64,000 nucleotides of DNA from Flaccisagitta enflata (GCA_965153355.1 OZ231126.1:18538001-18602000); one strand, 5' to 3'; numbered from the stretch's first letter, positions 50,234-62,310 are shown. Made by a program: numbers and translations. The notes: generated by a model not told the origin, from the sequence alone.

Positions 50234-50238
<5 letters not shown>
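50074..50238 (-). mobile_element. Hairpin-ended short element (family A), reverse copy
   Basis: AACAAGGCCGGATATACGGCC is followed by GTTGCAGACGGGTGGGCAGG, CCAACGGACCGACC units, and the hairpin GTTGCGTGTCCGCAAC plus TAAAAA. A (GA)n array follows directly. Confidence 0.85.
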
Positions 50239-50292
<54 letters not shown>

Positions 50293-50704
50293 AGAGAGAG
50301 AATATCACACACACACACACACACAAATCACCAAAAAGGTGAAAAAAAAAAAAATGATTTGATGAGTGAAAGATTAAATAAATAATATGGAAGAAAAATA
50401 TTGTAAAGAAAAAAGTCGGGTCTGAAGGCAAAACCGAATTTCGGGTTTGGCCTCAAAACCGAGCCTCGGCCTTCTCACGGACAAACCCGCAAGGCCTTAT
50501 CTGTTACCCGATCAAATGAACTTTCAAGTTCTAATGGATAATTTCATTTAATTTTTGGAGGATGAATAATTTTAAGTCGTCCATGATTCATGAAATGTAT
50601 TTACGAGCTTTGGGTTCTGATCTGAGTTGGAGATTAATCGATTCATAGTTTTCTCTCGGCTTCGCTTGTTTATGTTTTTCCTTTGTTTCGCAAAGTTACG
50701 TATT

Positions 50705-50707
<3 letters not shown>

Positions 50708-50771
<64 letters not shown>

Positions 50772-51040
50772 CAGACAGACAGACAGACACACCCTGCATT
50801 CTTTCATGCCAATGGAGAGAGAGAAAGAAGGAAATCAAAACAAGCCCGGATACACGGCCATCAAGCGTAGTAGTCGCTTGCGGGTGGGCAGGGGCAGTTA
50901 TGCGGGTGGGGAGGGACTTAAATGATCAAAAATTACTCTTTCGGCAAAATTTGCGTTATCCAAAATTTTGCATTATAGACGGACGGACCTTCCGGTGCTT
51001 TCCGACGGACCGACCCTCTTTTAGACTCGCTTAGCAAGCG
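50708..51040 (-). mobile_element. (GA)n array followed by a divergent family A copy
   Basis: A GA array (50708-50770), then AACAAGCCCGGATACACGGCC, GTCGCTTGCGGGTGGGCAGG, and GACGGACGGACC. The end hairpin has drifted to CGCTTAGCAAGCG with extra AGCAAGCGGC copies. Confidence 0.6.
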
Positions 51041-51868
51041 CAAGCAGCAAGCGGCAAGCGCAAGCGGCTATAAAGAAGGTATACAACAATCCGAATAAAT
51101 GGAAACCAACACGGTATAAGGATAAATATACGTTACGTATGGGATAGACACAAACAGTGCAAATGAATTGAGACGAAAATTAAAATCGAGAAAGAGAGAT
51201 AAACATTAATGACGATCGCATGGATGGTAAAGATCGGACTTTGAAAATAAAATGACTGGAAGAAAACAGGGTACCAGAAGTAGGGGGTCTTGAAGTGACT
51301 TAAATTTTCATAGAAGATTGAAAAGTCCATATATGACCAGTCCCTGATTGTGATTGACATCCCTACTAAGAAATTATCATGCTATAAAACTTGATAAAGC
51401 ACAAATGTCCAAATCCCAGCTCTATATCTGCCGGGATCCACGCTACAACTAAAAACATTGAATTTGGGGAGGTTTGGGCAAAGCTTGCAGTGGTTGTGAG
51501 GAGAAATTTATCATCAAAGAGAGATTTTCAACCTTAACCTGTAAGGGAAGTGTCAAATTGGGGAGAAAAAAAACTGGAACACTTGACATCTAGCCACAGA
51601 GGCTTCAAAACAATTGACTTTTAACCAGTGGATGTGACGCCTTTCTCTCAGAGGGCGCGTTTTTCAATCATGACCTTGGTCTATGAACAAATGAACAGGA
51701 TTTGGACATTTCAGCAATTAGCCCTTCAAAATGAGTGCTGATGAAGTCAGGAAAGTTAGATTATCAAACAAACTTTGTCCAATTGATGGTTTAATGACCC
51801 CTTTTCCAACCATGACCCCCTACCAGAAGCGTGAGAAAACGGCTGCTGCTTAAAAAATCAGATTCACC

Positions 51869-52184
51869 CAGGCCTGTATATACTTGCATATTCCCCCCCC
51901 CCCCGGCAGGGGGGGAATAAAATCAAAGGATTTGGAAATGGGGAAGAAAATCAAAGGGTAGAAAAACCAAAAACAAAAAAATATAGAAGATAATACACTT
52001 ATGGCAGTACTAAAATGTAATATTAAGTCACCACAACACTATTTAATACTATTTAAACCAAAATATTACTATATAGGGAGTATATAGGGAAGAAAAACAA
52101 ATGTATTTCGACCCCGCGGGGAAGAAAATCAAAGAACCAGGGGGGGGAAAGAAATCAAAGGTCGTGCAACTATATACACCCCTG
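51869..52184. mobile_element. hAT-like MITE, 316 bp, 8-bp target duplication
   Basis: The ends are CAGGCCTGTATATACTTGCA and GTTGCAC-type TATACACCCCTG. They are flanked by perfect 8-bp duplications GATTCACC (51861-51868 and 52185-52192). G-runs sit next to both ends and GGGGAAGAAAATCAAAG blocks lie inside. Confidence 0.85.
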
Positions 52185-53563
52185 GATTCACCTTCTACCA
52201 GTTGGTTCGTGTCGAAATGATTCAATACAGATATTCTTTTCATGCGTTTTGCTTTTTTATTTTTCTTTCTTTTTCATTTTTGTCTTGTCTAATTTATCCG
52301 GTTTTTCGATCGCTCTATATTCCGACGAGCAGGATTTGCCAAGACTGAAAAGTGAAGAGGAGAGTTTCTTTCTCCAACGCAACCTTTACATAATACTGTT
52401 ATAATTCTTTATATTTTTTCTCCCCCTTATCATATGCGCCGTTCTTAGCTGATTGTTACAACATATACAAAGCTATCTTTTATGAATGATGAATCAATCT
52501 GTGACATATATATCCAGTACATTGTATGTACCTAGTATATCGTTACTACACAATCAATCATTGAGGATTATTACCAAATTGTCAGTTATCCTAAGAATTG
52601 AAGCAGTGGTGGAATGCCCCTCTTATCAATAGAATCAAAATGTGGGCATACGAAGTGATTGAAAAATAAGAGAGAAAAGGAAAATGCTTATCAAAAGAGC
52701 TTGAGCAGACAGCTTGATAGAACAACCAGTTTGGGAATGAAAAATTATCTGATGAAATGATAATGAGAAATGAAAGAATGGAATGAAAAGGGAATTAAAT
52801 AGAATAAAATAAAACATGAAATAGAGCTCCACCGGCCCATTTGTAAAGAAACACTCTATAGTCTATAGTCTCTGCTCGTTCATTGCGCACTTTTGTGAAC
52901 TTCTTTCACTCGCGCTTAATCCAATTGTTTTCCATAAAACAAATTTTGAGTAAGACATTTAAAAACGTACAAAAAGTTATTGGTCTTTTTATACTCTTTT
53001 CAAGGTCAGCATTTATCTTTTTTTTTTACTTTAATTTTAGTCATGAGAACGCGGTTCTCAAATTCACTAAGTCTGTCCGTCTGTTGGTGACACTTAGCTT
53101 TCTTAGGTCTTCGTGAGGAGCTTTTTGAATCACACCCTCTGAAAAAACTACTCTTATGCGATTTTAGGGCATAAAAAGATCGAGATATCTTCGCATCTTT
53201 AATTTTAAACAAACATAGCCAGTAGTGGTTTGGCAGTAGGGTGGTCCTGAAAAAGGGTCAAATTTCAAAAAATGATATACTCTAGTTTTTCCCATAAATG
53301 TACCAAATAAGAAGGTTCCCCACAAGCAGAGGTCTGAACTTGATGATTAAATCATGTCGGCAATACTATGTATGTCATTTATTCGTTAACAAATTAATGT
53401 AACAGCGCAGACAACATTTCATACAAAGAGTAGAAAAAGCGTGAAAGAGAAAAAAAAATCCACTATAGGCTTCCTATAGCAATAAAAAAATCCCCATAGT
53501 AACCCTACGGATTTGCCGACAAGGTTTTTTGTTTGATTTGATACCCCAACTCGTGATTCATCC

Positions 53564-54080
53564 TTTTTTGGGCAGCGGCCCCAAAGGGCCGATGTCCTGT
53601 AGGACACAGGGGGGAATTTCCAGACGTCCGTCCGTCCGTCCGTCCTTCCGTCCGTCCCCCCCCAATTGGCCATCGAGGCCTCATATCCTCACTCTCAGGC
53701 CTGATTTAGGCCCTCTAAGCCCTCAAATTAGCCCTCCAGGCCTCAAATCAGCTCTCCAGGCATCAAATCAGCTCTCTCAAATCCGCTCTCGAGACCTCAA
53801 GTCAGCATTCCAGGCCCCAAATCAGCCCTCCAGGCCTCAAATCTGCCCCCAAGGCTTAAGGCCTGCCCCCATACCTCAAATCTAATCTTCAGGCATAAAT
53901 CTTCCCCCAGACCTCAAACCCCGCCTCAATTACCTCTTAGGCCTGCTACATTCCTTATCAGGACGTCTGGAAATTCCCCCCTGTGTCCTACAGGACATCG
54001 GCCTTTTAGGGCCGCTGCCCTGCTCTCCACTACTTCACTTCATCACCCCAAGCAGGGCATCGGGTACCGCTGACCATGTG
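53564..54080. mobile_element. Palindromic element (family C), best-preserved copy
   Basis: The arms (GGGCAGCGGCCC, GATGTCCTGTAGGACACAGG, GGAATTTCCAGACGTCC) are mirrored at about 53963-54030. Between them lie about 12 imperfect units of about 18 bp (CCTCCAGGCCTCAAATCA). GCAGGGCATCGGGTACCGCT follows on the right. Confidence 0.75.
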
Positions 54081-54603
54081 CAATCCTTGGATGACTAGTT
54101 ATCAGATATTTGTGGAAAGGACCCAAGTATATCAATATATAAGATTTGACCCAATTCGTGACAGGAGTAGTAACGCTCAGAATTCCAATTCTTTGTCAAC
54201 CTCAGAATTCCAATTCTATGTCAACTTGAAAGTCGCGTTGCAGTCTTGCGGACCTACTTATCAACCTACAGACGGATGGACGGACGGACATGTCTTCTTA
54301 TAAGTTTTGGCTTGTTGTTGAATGCGTCATATAAGCTCTTTAACTTTAAAAACCATTTTTATGTGTAAATGTATATGTAGATGTAAATGTGTTTTCCTAC
54401 TACGTGCGAATGACGCAGCCAGTCAAATTGGCCTTGTTGAAGACCATCCTCGATGTCCTAACATTTCTCCTACTTCTCCTACATTTCTCTTACTTGGATC
54501 CAAGATCTTTTCATAGATCCCTAATGGAAGGATTCATGGTCTGAACAACAGTAATGGTTTTGTCAAATGGCTGTTTTAAAAATTAAATCCATTAAGATTG
54601 CAA

Positions 54604-55327
54604 TTTTAAGTCGCGTGCACGCGACTCTACACCCCGCTCGGGTGTGTCAATATGCAAAAGGTTTTATGATGAGACCATCAACATCAGACAGCATTAAGTA
54701 GTAAATATTAAGACCTTTAGCGTTTTTATTTTGTCAAATTTCATTCATCTTCCGTTTTTTTCAATACCGCTTTTTAGCCGCTAATTTGTATATTGCTGTG
54801 TTAATGATTCTGTATCAGCATTATTGCTCAGGAATATGATCAAGTTTACACATATGAATATCTCAGTGCTAATTCTAGTTTTAACCGAGTAAATGTTGTT
54901 CATTTATCACAAAATCTATAAAAAGAGACAAAAACTAATCTTTTCACGTGTCTTATTTTCACCAAATCTGGGTGCAGATACTGGAAGTATATATATTTTT
55001 GTCAATCTTTTCTTGCGCTAAAAAAACGGAAGATGAATGAAATTTGAAAAAACAAAAATGCTAAATGTTTTAGAATTCTTTTGTTTACATTCCCTAATGT
55101 CGATGATCTGATCAAAAATATTTTTGCATATTGACACACCCGAACACCCCGCTTTGTCCGTCGGTCGGTGGGTCGGTCGGTCACACTTTACTTTTTTATC
55201 AATTTTATTTTTTTTAGGGCATTTTAGGTCATATAAGAGTATAATAAGTCATTCTAAGTCATTCTAAGTCATTCTAAGTTAGTCTAAATGTAAGTCTCGC
55301 ACGCGACTTATAGGTGTTGGCCTTGTT
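54604..55327 (+). mobile_element. Family A element split by a 9-bp-duplication TIR element
   Basis: The head AGTCGCGTGCACGCGACTCT plus ACACCCCGC is interrupted at 54637 and resumes at 55144 with the same nine bases. It then continues TTTGTCCGTCGGTCGG to GCACGCGACTTATAGG and GGCCTTGTT. Confidence 0.85.
54638..55143. mobile_element. TIR element with 9-bp duplication (Mutator-like by duplication length), 506 bp
   Basis: The termini TCGGGTGTGTCAATATGCAA and TTGCATATTGACACACCCGA are flanked by perfect duplications ACACCCCGC (54629-54637 and 55144-55152). The empty site is known from intact family A copies (CTACACCCCGCTTTGTC). The superfamily call rests only on duplication length and is inference. 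Confidence 0.85.
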
Positions 55328-55812
55328 AAAAAATCATCAGAGCTCCGCGTGAGAAGTTTTAGAAGTAGGTTTGCATTGCTGCAGATTATCACAACGGCGA
55401 TTCGAAAAAATCAACTATGGAGAAAGGGCGATTCAATGCGATTCGATTTTTATGTTTAATAAGCTTTTTTTCTAACTTATCAATCTGACAGACTAGTGAA
55501 AGATCGACCGAGAGTGAAATATGAGAGAACACCAAATCGAACGAAAGTGAGTTTTGGTTTGATTCTTTTTTTTTTTTCTTTGACAATAACGTTAACTCTA
55601 GCTAAATTGCGTTGAACTTGAGGGCGAACCTTGGGTCGTGACTAGAGTGATTGGTGACAGCGCTAATCAAGAACGGGCGTTTTTTTTTTTTGTTTTTTTG
55701 TTTTTTTTTTGGAAAATCTCAATTTTGAGAAAAATGAAAATTAGAATTTTTTTTACTTATTGAATGGATTGTTAAAGCCGCTGCTGCGAAATTGGTGGCT
55801 GAGAAAATCAGA

Positions 55813-55967
55813 TTTTTAGTTGCGGACACGCAACTCTATAAGAGGCTTTGTCCGTCGGTCGGTCGGTCGGTTGGTCCGTAGAGGTGATCGAGTCGAAAAG
55901 TGGTAAAACGCGCATATCCGCTCCTGCCCACCCGTCCGCAACTGGTGGCCGTGTATCCGGCCTTGTT
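55813..55967 (+). mobile_element. Hairpin-ended short element (family A), compact copy
   Basis: The head AGTTGCGGACACGCAACT, a CGGT array, GAGTCGAAAAGTGG, GCTCCTGCCCACCC, the tail GTCCGCAAC (exact complement of GTTGCGGAC) and GGCCGTGTATCCGGCC, then TTGTT. Confidence 0.9.
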
Positions 55968-56236
55968 ACTCTTTCTCATAAGTATACATTGAGACCTATC
56001 AATCAAGAGGTAATTTCTCCAGGAATACCAATTAGCTGACAAAACTGAGGTCTGGACAAGTCAGTAAACTCTTCACGCAAAATGAGCTTAAAAATTTCCT
56101 AATTTTCATTTTTCTTGAAAAGCGCCATTGACAAGATTTCATGAGTATTAGTTTTAGTTAGGCGAACCTAAAAACTAAGTCTAACAGCAGAAAAAACCTT
56201 CAGTGCAGTGCTATGACATTTTTCATGTTGAGAGGA

Positions 56237-56377
56237 CAGTGCCGGATGAACGGCACCCCTGTCGCGCACAATTGGGCAGGGCAGTGGCAGTAGTCGAAAG
56301 TCGCTCGCAATTCAACAATGCGATCGACCGAACGACCTAGAGACCAACGTATTGAGTGGCGTGGCCGCGACTAAAAA
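56237..56377 (-). mobile_element. Hairpin-ended short element (family A), degraded reverse copy
   Basis: GCCGGATGAACGGC, GTCGCGCAC, TTGGGCAGGGCAG, GACCGAACGACC, and GTGGCGTGGCCGCGAC plus TAAAAA. Confidence 0.65.
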
Positions 56378-56512
56378 ATAGTCTTGAATATCGGGCATCT
56401 CGGCGTCGGCTATCTTTATGATGATTGTTATCTAATTTCACCAAATGTTCCCATCTGTTCATCGCTATGCCCTTGAGCGATTCGAGTGGGTAAATTAATA
56501 ATACAAACCGGG

Positions 56513-56677
56513 ATGAATGCTTTCTTCTCGGAGAATGCATACGCATACGGCTATGTCTATGATTGTCTATGTCCACGAATATCGATGAGCGAGCGTTTGA
56601 GACAGCGTCAACCTGAGATCTCAAAAGCTATGTACAAGGAGATGATTTGCATATTGCAGAAGCAAGGTTTCTTCTAG
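56513..56677 (+). other. Orphan terminal-exon candidate
   Basis: A frame open to a TAG at 56675-56677 reads ENAYAYGYVYDCLC, then SERLRQRQPEISKAMYKEMI and CILQKQGFF. Composition is richer in G+C than the flanks, and TTCTTCTCGGAG could be an acceptor. No family recognised and no partner exons found; it may be chance. Confidence 0.2.
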
Positions 56678-56939
56678 TATTTAAAATAATCTTATGTCCT
56701 CTCAGATTTATCAACACCCAACTTTATTGAGTCTTACTTCTCAAAATCACTGAAAAAATTCCATGATTGCTATGATCGATTTAATTGCGTCATTTAAAAG
56801 AGTGTATTTGAGGATTGTTCAAAGTCTCAACTTCAAAGTTAACATATAGACGGCAAAACAAGCTAAACCGTTGGCTTCGGCGGTCGGAGATTTTAAACAT
56901 TCCGGATTACCTTCTGGGGGCATTTTTGGATGGCGGGGG

Positions 56940-57590
56940 ATCTGTCCCGCCCAGTTATTATCGGGAAAAAAGTCAGTGTTCGACTTTTTGACAGAGAAAC
57001 ACGTTTTTTTTAATAGAAATGACTCTTTAACAAAAATTGATAGGGTAAGATTTTCTTTCATTTGGCGTGGAATGTTCTAGGATGAATATTTTTAGAGCTA
57101 TGATTTTTAAAGATTTTTGCATGGAAAATTGAAAGTGATTCTTTTTTTTTCTCGATTTTTTATGATTTTGCATAGGATCAAAAAAGAAGTGTATTGATAT
57201 TTGTTTGAGCATACTAATACAAGAAAACGTGATTATGAGCATAACTGCTCATCTGCGAAGGTGTTTTTCAGCATTCTAGCTTAATTAGCTTAATTACGTC
57301 AGTCTTTCTTTCTGATTTCAAATGGGATAAAAGAAGCATGCAAATACAAGAAAGTATGTCAGTGAGCATCGCTGGTCGTCAGTTCAGTGATTTTGAGTAT
57401 TTTAGCTCATCTTGCTCATTTGGCTCAGTTCTATTTTTCTCTGACTTTTAGTGCAATCAATACATACAATTGCTCTTGATTTGATCTTACAAGTTAAAAA
57501 ATTGCAGTAACTGAAGACAGAAATTTGGTAAAAAGTGATCAATGCTTACGACTTTTTTCTTTTCGGCGACACGCGCCATTACTGTCAGGG
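56940..57590 (-). repeat. Dispersed repeat R, reverse copy
   Basis: Reverse complement of 16180-16935 and 23945-24570, with AGCTCATTTGGCTCAG-type units and TTGATAGGGTAAGATTTTC. Confidence 0.65.
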
Positions 57591-57728
57591 GTTAGATGGA
57601 GATTGAAGGTGGGTGGCGCTGAACCAGTTCCAGAGGATGAAGGCACTTAAGACGGTGAGCATGTGAATGGGGGTGGAAGCGTAACCATGTTCCCTATTTT
57701 TTTTCCTCTTCTCTCACTCGCTTCCTTA

Positions 57729-57985
57729 TTCTTCTTCTTCTTCTTCTTCTTCTTCTTCTTCTTCTTCTTCTTCTTCTTCTTCTTCTTCTTCTTCTTCTTC
57801 TTCTTCTTTTTAGTCAAGGACACGAAACTCTATGAGGTTTTTGGTCCCCTGGTCTGTTCGTTGGTCTGTCCGAGACATCAAGCATTTTGGTGCTGCTGTT
57901 GTGATTGGCTGTGTGTGCGCGGTGAAGGTGTTGATGGGGGTTGTACACCCCTGCCCACAACAATATTGTGACCCCGCGTTACTTG
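57729..57985 (+). repeat. (CTT)n microsatellite and adjacent hairpin-family variant
   Basis: A CTT array (57729-57807) merges into TTTTTAGTCAAGGACACGAAACTCT, followed by GTCTG runs, CCTGCCCAC and ATATTGTGACCCCGCG. This is the same tail variant as 18853-19055. Confidence 0.7.
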
Positions 57986-58103
57986 TTCTTCTTCATCCTC
58001 TACTTCTTCTTCTAAGATCTCCCGAGAGGTGCACGATCATTCCGAGCAGCGGCGCTACTCGCTACTACACAAGTACTACATAATAGTCGCAAAAACACTA
58101 TAT

Positions 58104-58815
58104 AGTCAGCGGTACCCGTGCTTTGCCTAAGGAAGTTGTAATTGAAGTCTAGGAGCGGAGCAGGGCAGCTGCCCTGAAGGGGTCAATGACCTATACTTTT
58201 ACACATGAGGAAATCTCCTTGGGATTTGGACCTTTGTGAAATTTGACAAAATTTGGAAGAAATTGGCATAATTTGGATGGAGGGGACGAAGGAGGAGGAG
58301 AAGTAGAAATTTCCCTATGTGTAAAAGTATCAGTCGTCTGCCCCTTTGGGACCACTGCCCAAAGAGCGCGCCTGGCCCCGTATGTGGTGATGAGATGGTT
58401 AGAGGGGCAGCAGCTACAAAGGGACCAATGACCTATGCTTTGGCTCATAGAGAATCTTGGGGGTTGTCATAAAGGTTAGGATTTACGTCTTGAGGCAGGC
58501 ATTTGGGCCACGAGGCTTGTATTTGGGCTTTGAGGTTGGCATTTTGGCCTCGGGGCTGGGGTTAGGCCACGAGACTGGCATTTGGGCCTCGAGACAATCA
58601 TTTGGACCTTGAGGCTAGGATTTGGGTCTCGAGGCTAGAACTTGAACATTGAAGCTAGGATTTGTGCCTCCTGGCTGGGACTTAGGCCTCAAGGATGGGA
58701 TTTGGGTCTCGAGGCTGGGATATGGGCATCAAGCCCTAGATTTGATTCTTTGAGGGGGGAAGCAGGAGGAGGAGAAACTTCTCCATATGTGACAACATAG
58801 GTCATCGGCCACTGC
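58104..58815. mobile_element. Family C-like palindromes with internal arrays of about 20 bp
   Basis: The first palindrome (58104-58370) pairs CCTATACTTTTACACAT with ATGTGTAAAAGTATCAG and GGGCAGCTGCCC with CCACTGCCC. A second follows to about 58815. Between them 58490-58740 is an array of GAGGCTGGGATTTGGGCCTC-type units. Confidence 0.6.
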
Positions 58816-59195
58816 CCAAAAAGTGGACGGGCAAACACACCGACGGACCGATAAAGCGGGGTGTAGCGTCGCGTAGCACGCGACCAGAAAATCCTTCATG
58901 AATCAAAACTTCGTTTATTTAGGTTTTCTTTTGCTTTCCACCCTCTTTTGTAGATTGCCCGTAGCGTCTTATCTATTCGGTATTTTTAGGTTTTGTTCTC
59001 TATACGAGGGTGTGTCCGTTTGAAAGTCTGTGGGTATGTCTGTCTGTTGGTAACGCGAAAATTTCTCGACACTATAACTATCTTGAATTTTTTTTCTTGT
59101 TTTATTCATCTCTCATATAATCTTTTGTCGAAAGAGGGCGTATCTATTGGACATCTTTTGGCCTTGTTTTCTTTTCCTTGACAAAACTTTGTCCC

Positions 59196-59360
59196 TTTTT
59201 AGTTGCGGACACGCAGCTCTTAAAGAGCATTTGTCCGTCCATCCGTCGGTCCGTTGGTCCGTTGGTCCGTCGGTGTGCACGAGTCGAAAAGTGTGAAACC
59301 GCGCATTTTCGCCCCTGCCCACCCGTCCGCTACTGGTATGGCCGTGTATTCGGCCTTGTT
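59196..59360 (+). mobile_element. Hairpin-ended short element (family A), forward copy
   Basis: The head AGTTGCGGACACGCAGCT, GGTCCGTT units, GAGTCGAAAAGTGTG, CCTGCCCACCC, the tail GTCCGCTAC, and GGCCGTGTATTCGGCC then TTGTT. Confidence 0.85.
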
Positions 59361-59439
59361 ATATCACTTTTTGTCTGTCTCTCACTTTTTGTCTGTTTCT
59401 CACCGTCTCCTTTTATGTCTCTCGGTTGCATCTCTGTCA

Positions 59440-59524
59440 CATGTGTGTGTGTGTGTGTGTGGGTCTGTCTGTCTCTCTCTCACTCACTCACTCACTCACT
59501 CACTCACTCACTCACTCACTCACT

Positions 59525-59550
<26 letters not shown>
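59440..59550 (+). repeat. (GT)n, (CTCA)n and (CA)n microsatellites
   Basis: Three adjacent simple arrays; the LTHSLTHS ORF across them is an artefact. Confidence 0.9.
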
Positions 59551-59556
<6 letters not shown>

Positions 59557-60458
59557 CAGCACTGACGCACGAAAAACTCGGTCAGTCAGTCACTTTTTTT
59601 TCTTATTGTTCTTGCATCGTTGCCCTTGCCGATGTAATCGCATTATTAGCCCATTTTTATCACTACCCATTGGTAAGTCGATTTGAGTATCTGGGTATTT
59701 TTTTATGAGATTTGTTAAGCGATCCATGTATCAATTGTATCATTAATATCCAAGTGTTTGAGGACGCACCTTTTGGTCGACTATCGGGCCCTTGTGCCAC
59801 AAGTTGTGGCCACCTCATCGGAGCCAACCGACGAACTGACACAACATACATAATATTTCAGTCTTTCATGACCAAAACCTCGAAATATGCATGAGTGGAT
59901 TGAAGAGATGTCTTTTTTTTTCTCTTCTCACCAAAGAAACGCAGAGCAGCGTTGGCAGCTTTAACATGATCACGAATTCTATTTTCGTATCATAACACCC
60001 AATGAGAGTAGAGTCAGTTCTCTGTATGGAAAGGTATTGGGTGGGGTATGAGGCTTGGCCCATTAATTCCCTGCAGAAGTCATTTGAGTTTTGACTGATT
60101 ATTGGCGTTCCTTCAAAAACAAACCGGTTAATTGAAACCAGGTCGACAATTGCACTCTTCATAAATTACATTATAATTCCTCTAACAAACTTAATTGGAT
60201 TGTTATCGACATTGCTTAAAGAAATACTCAGATTTATTTCAATTCGAGAACCTCGGAGAACACAAGTTGCCCCCCTCGGCAGGAAGTAGATTCATAATCC
60301 AATGAATCAGCTCCTTTATGAAATGGCTAGATCTATAAAAGTCAGTCAACTGAAAACTTAAAGACAAGAAAACAATATCCATTTCAACGAAACACCATAT
60401 AGTTTTTACTAACGACAAGGCAATCGTGCATACAATTTTGAAAAGAAGAGAACAAAAA

Positions 60459-60504
<46 letters not shown>

Positions 60505-60779
60505 ATAAAAATTCTCACAATCAACTATAACCATTAAATCAATTGAACACCCTCTGTACCCTGCAGCTTCTTTAAACAGACTATGTTCATATCTACGAAA
60601 ACTACTCATATGACTTTTCTCAGATTTAGAGGTTCCAGTTTTGATATTTTGATCAAAACTTGATGGTGGTTGTGGTAAAAATGTCAAATTTAGCTTAGGT
60701 CATTGTGGCCGCCAAATTGGGTAACTTAGCCTTAGAAATCATCCCAAAATCTATGAGATTATAAAACCAGAGCCCATGA

Positions 60780-61015
60780 GCCAACTAGTGGTGCAATCCA
60801 CATGTTTTTATCTTGATTCGTTTAGATTTGAGAGCATTTCAAAGATTTAAGGGTATGAGGGTCAAATTGCAAATAATTTTTAAAGGCAACTTTGACTTTT
60901 TTCACAGATTTTTTCATATTTCAGTTTTGAATGGACTAATCTGTATGAAATTGGTGATCAAATTGAAGAGTTTTTGCTGCTCTAGCTGATGGTAAAAAAA
61001 TTTTTGATCGATTTT
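60780..61015. repeat. Dispersed repeat T, copy 1
   Basis: It begins CTAGTGGTGCAATCCACATG, followed by AAGGGTATGAGGGTCA and ATTGGTGATCAAATTGAAGA. A second full copy is at 61845-62095, with fragments near 61711 and 63037. Confidence 0.65.
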
Positions 61016-61472
61016 TCTTTTATTTTTTTTTATTGACTGCACCTGAGATTTGATGTTGTCTTGCATTTTTTATAGTAATATTTAAGGAGGTTTTTATTGT
61101 CACCAAAAATGTCCATGTCAAAATCAGTCAAAATCTTACTGTATTTTTGGCATATCACTTTCCTTGAGCCACGCCTTTTACTGGGCACAAAATTCTGCCC
61201 CGGTTTGTGAAAATGCGATATTTCAGCTCTTTCTGTGTCGACTTTCAGCACACTGAATGCAATCTTTCTATAAATTTTTGTGATTTTTCTAGTCCGCCTA
61301 ATCATGTGAGAGGTGTTATATTTGTTTGTTAACAACAATATCAGTGCTTCATTTTAAGAAGATCAATGTTTGTCGTTGTAAACTCTAATAGAGAAAGAAA
61401 ATCCGGAGTGTTCTAATTTATGTCTCCAGTCCAGTCTAATATCTATCCTCTGATATCAAAAACCTCTTACAC

Positions 61473-61590
61473 TAAATGATAAATCTTTACAATTTGTAAC
61501 GGAGTGGAAGTATCTTGGAGTTACGGTATCTGCTGGAGCTAAACTTTCTTTTTCAGCGAAACCTGCCTTATCTGCATTTTTTATTGACTT
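61473..61590 (+). mobile_element. Non-LTR retrotransposon (LINE) reverse-transcriptase relic
   Basis: One frame reads SLQFVTEWKYLGVTVSAGAK then LSFSAKPALSAFF. It resembles the C-terminal part of LINE reverse transcriptases (the WKYLGV(T/I) block after the fingers-palm core). Upstream the frame is lost to stops. It is a short decayed fragment between two copies of repeat T. Confidence 0.5.
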
Positions 61591-61844
61591 ACTAAAGCAG
61601 GTGTAAAAGTCAATTTCTTCAAAAAAATTGGGCAATTTTGGACAAAAAATTAGACCACTTCTATTTTTTAAAGATACTTGAAATCTATGAGCAAAATAAA
61701 GTACTGCTCAAGAGCTAACTAGTGGTGCAATCGGCATGTCAATATGTTTTTGAATTTAGATTTTACAGAACTTCAAAGATAAAAGGGTATGTCAAAATGA
61801 CCATTTATGGTGATTTTTGATTGCATTTCCTTTAAATTTTGAGA

Positions 61845-62095
61845 GCTAACCAGTGATGCAATCCGCATATTTCGATCTTAATTTGTTGAGATTTTAGAGC
61901 ATATCAAAGATGAAAGGGTATGAGGGTCATTTTGCGGTTGTGATTTTAATGGCAATATGACTCTTTTTCACAAATTTTGATATAACTCGGCTTTAAATGA
62001 ACCAATCATTGTAAAATTGGTGACCAAAATAGAGATTTTTTGATGCTCCAGCCCATCCTGAAAGAATTTTTGATCAATATGGCCCACAAAAAATT
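61845..62095. repeat. Dispersed repeat T, copy 2
   Basis: CCAGTGATGCAATCCGCATA, AAAGGGTATGAGGGTCAT and AAAATTGGTGACCAAAATAG align in order with copy 1. Confidence 0.65.
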
Positions 62096-62184
62096 CTATC
62101 GACTCTCAAAGCAGGTGCTAAAAGCCAGATATTATTGCTTATTAGGCGAAATTGGTAGTATGATTACGCAACTTCCAGTTGAAA

Positions 62185-62310
62185 TAAAGCCGGATACACG
62201 GCTACCCTAGTTGCATGTGGGTGGGCAAGGGCTGCGTTTGTGGTCACTGGAGCGTTTGGGCAGTAGTAGTGATGTCCAAGAATAAAACATATAAAAAGAT
62301 TGGGTGGACG
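62185..62310 (-). mobile_element. Hairpin-ended element (family A), partial reverse copy
   Basis: GCCGGATACACGGCTACCC, TTGCATGTGGGTGGGCAAGG, TTTGGGCAGTAGTAGTG, and GGACGGACAGATGGACGG. The hairpin end is lost. Confidence 0.65.
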
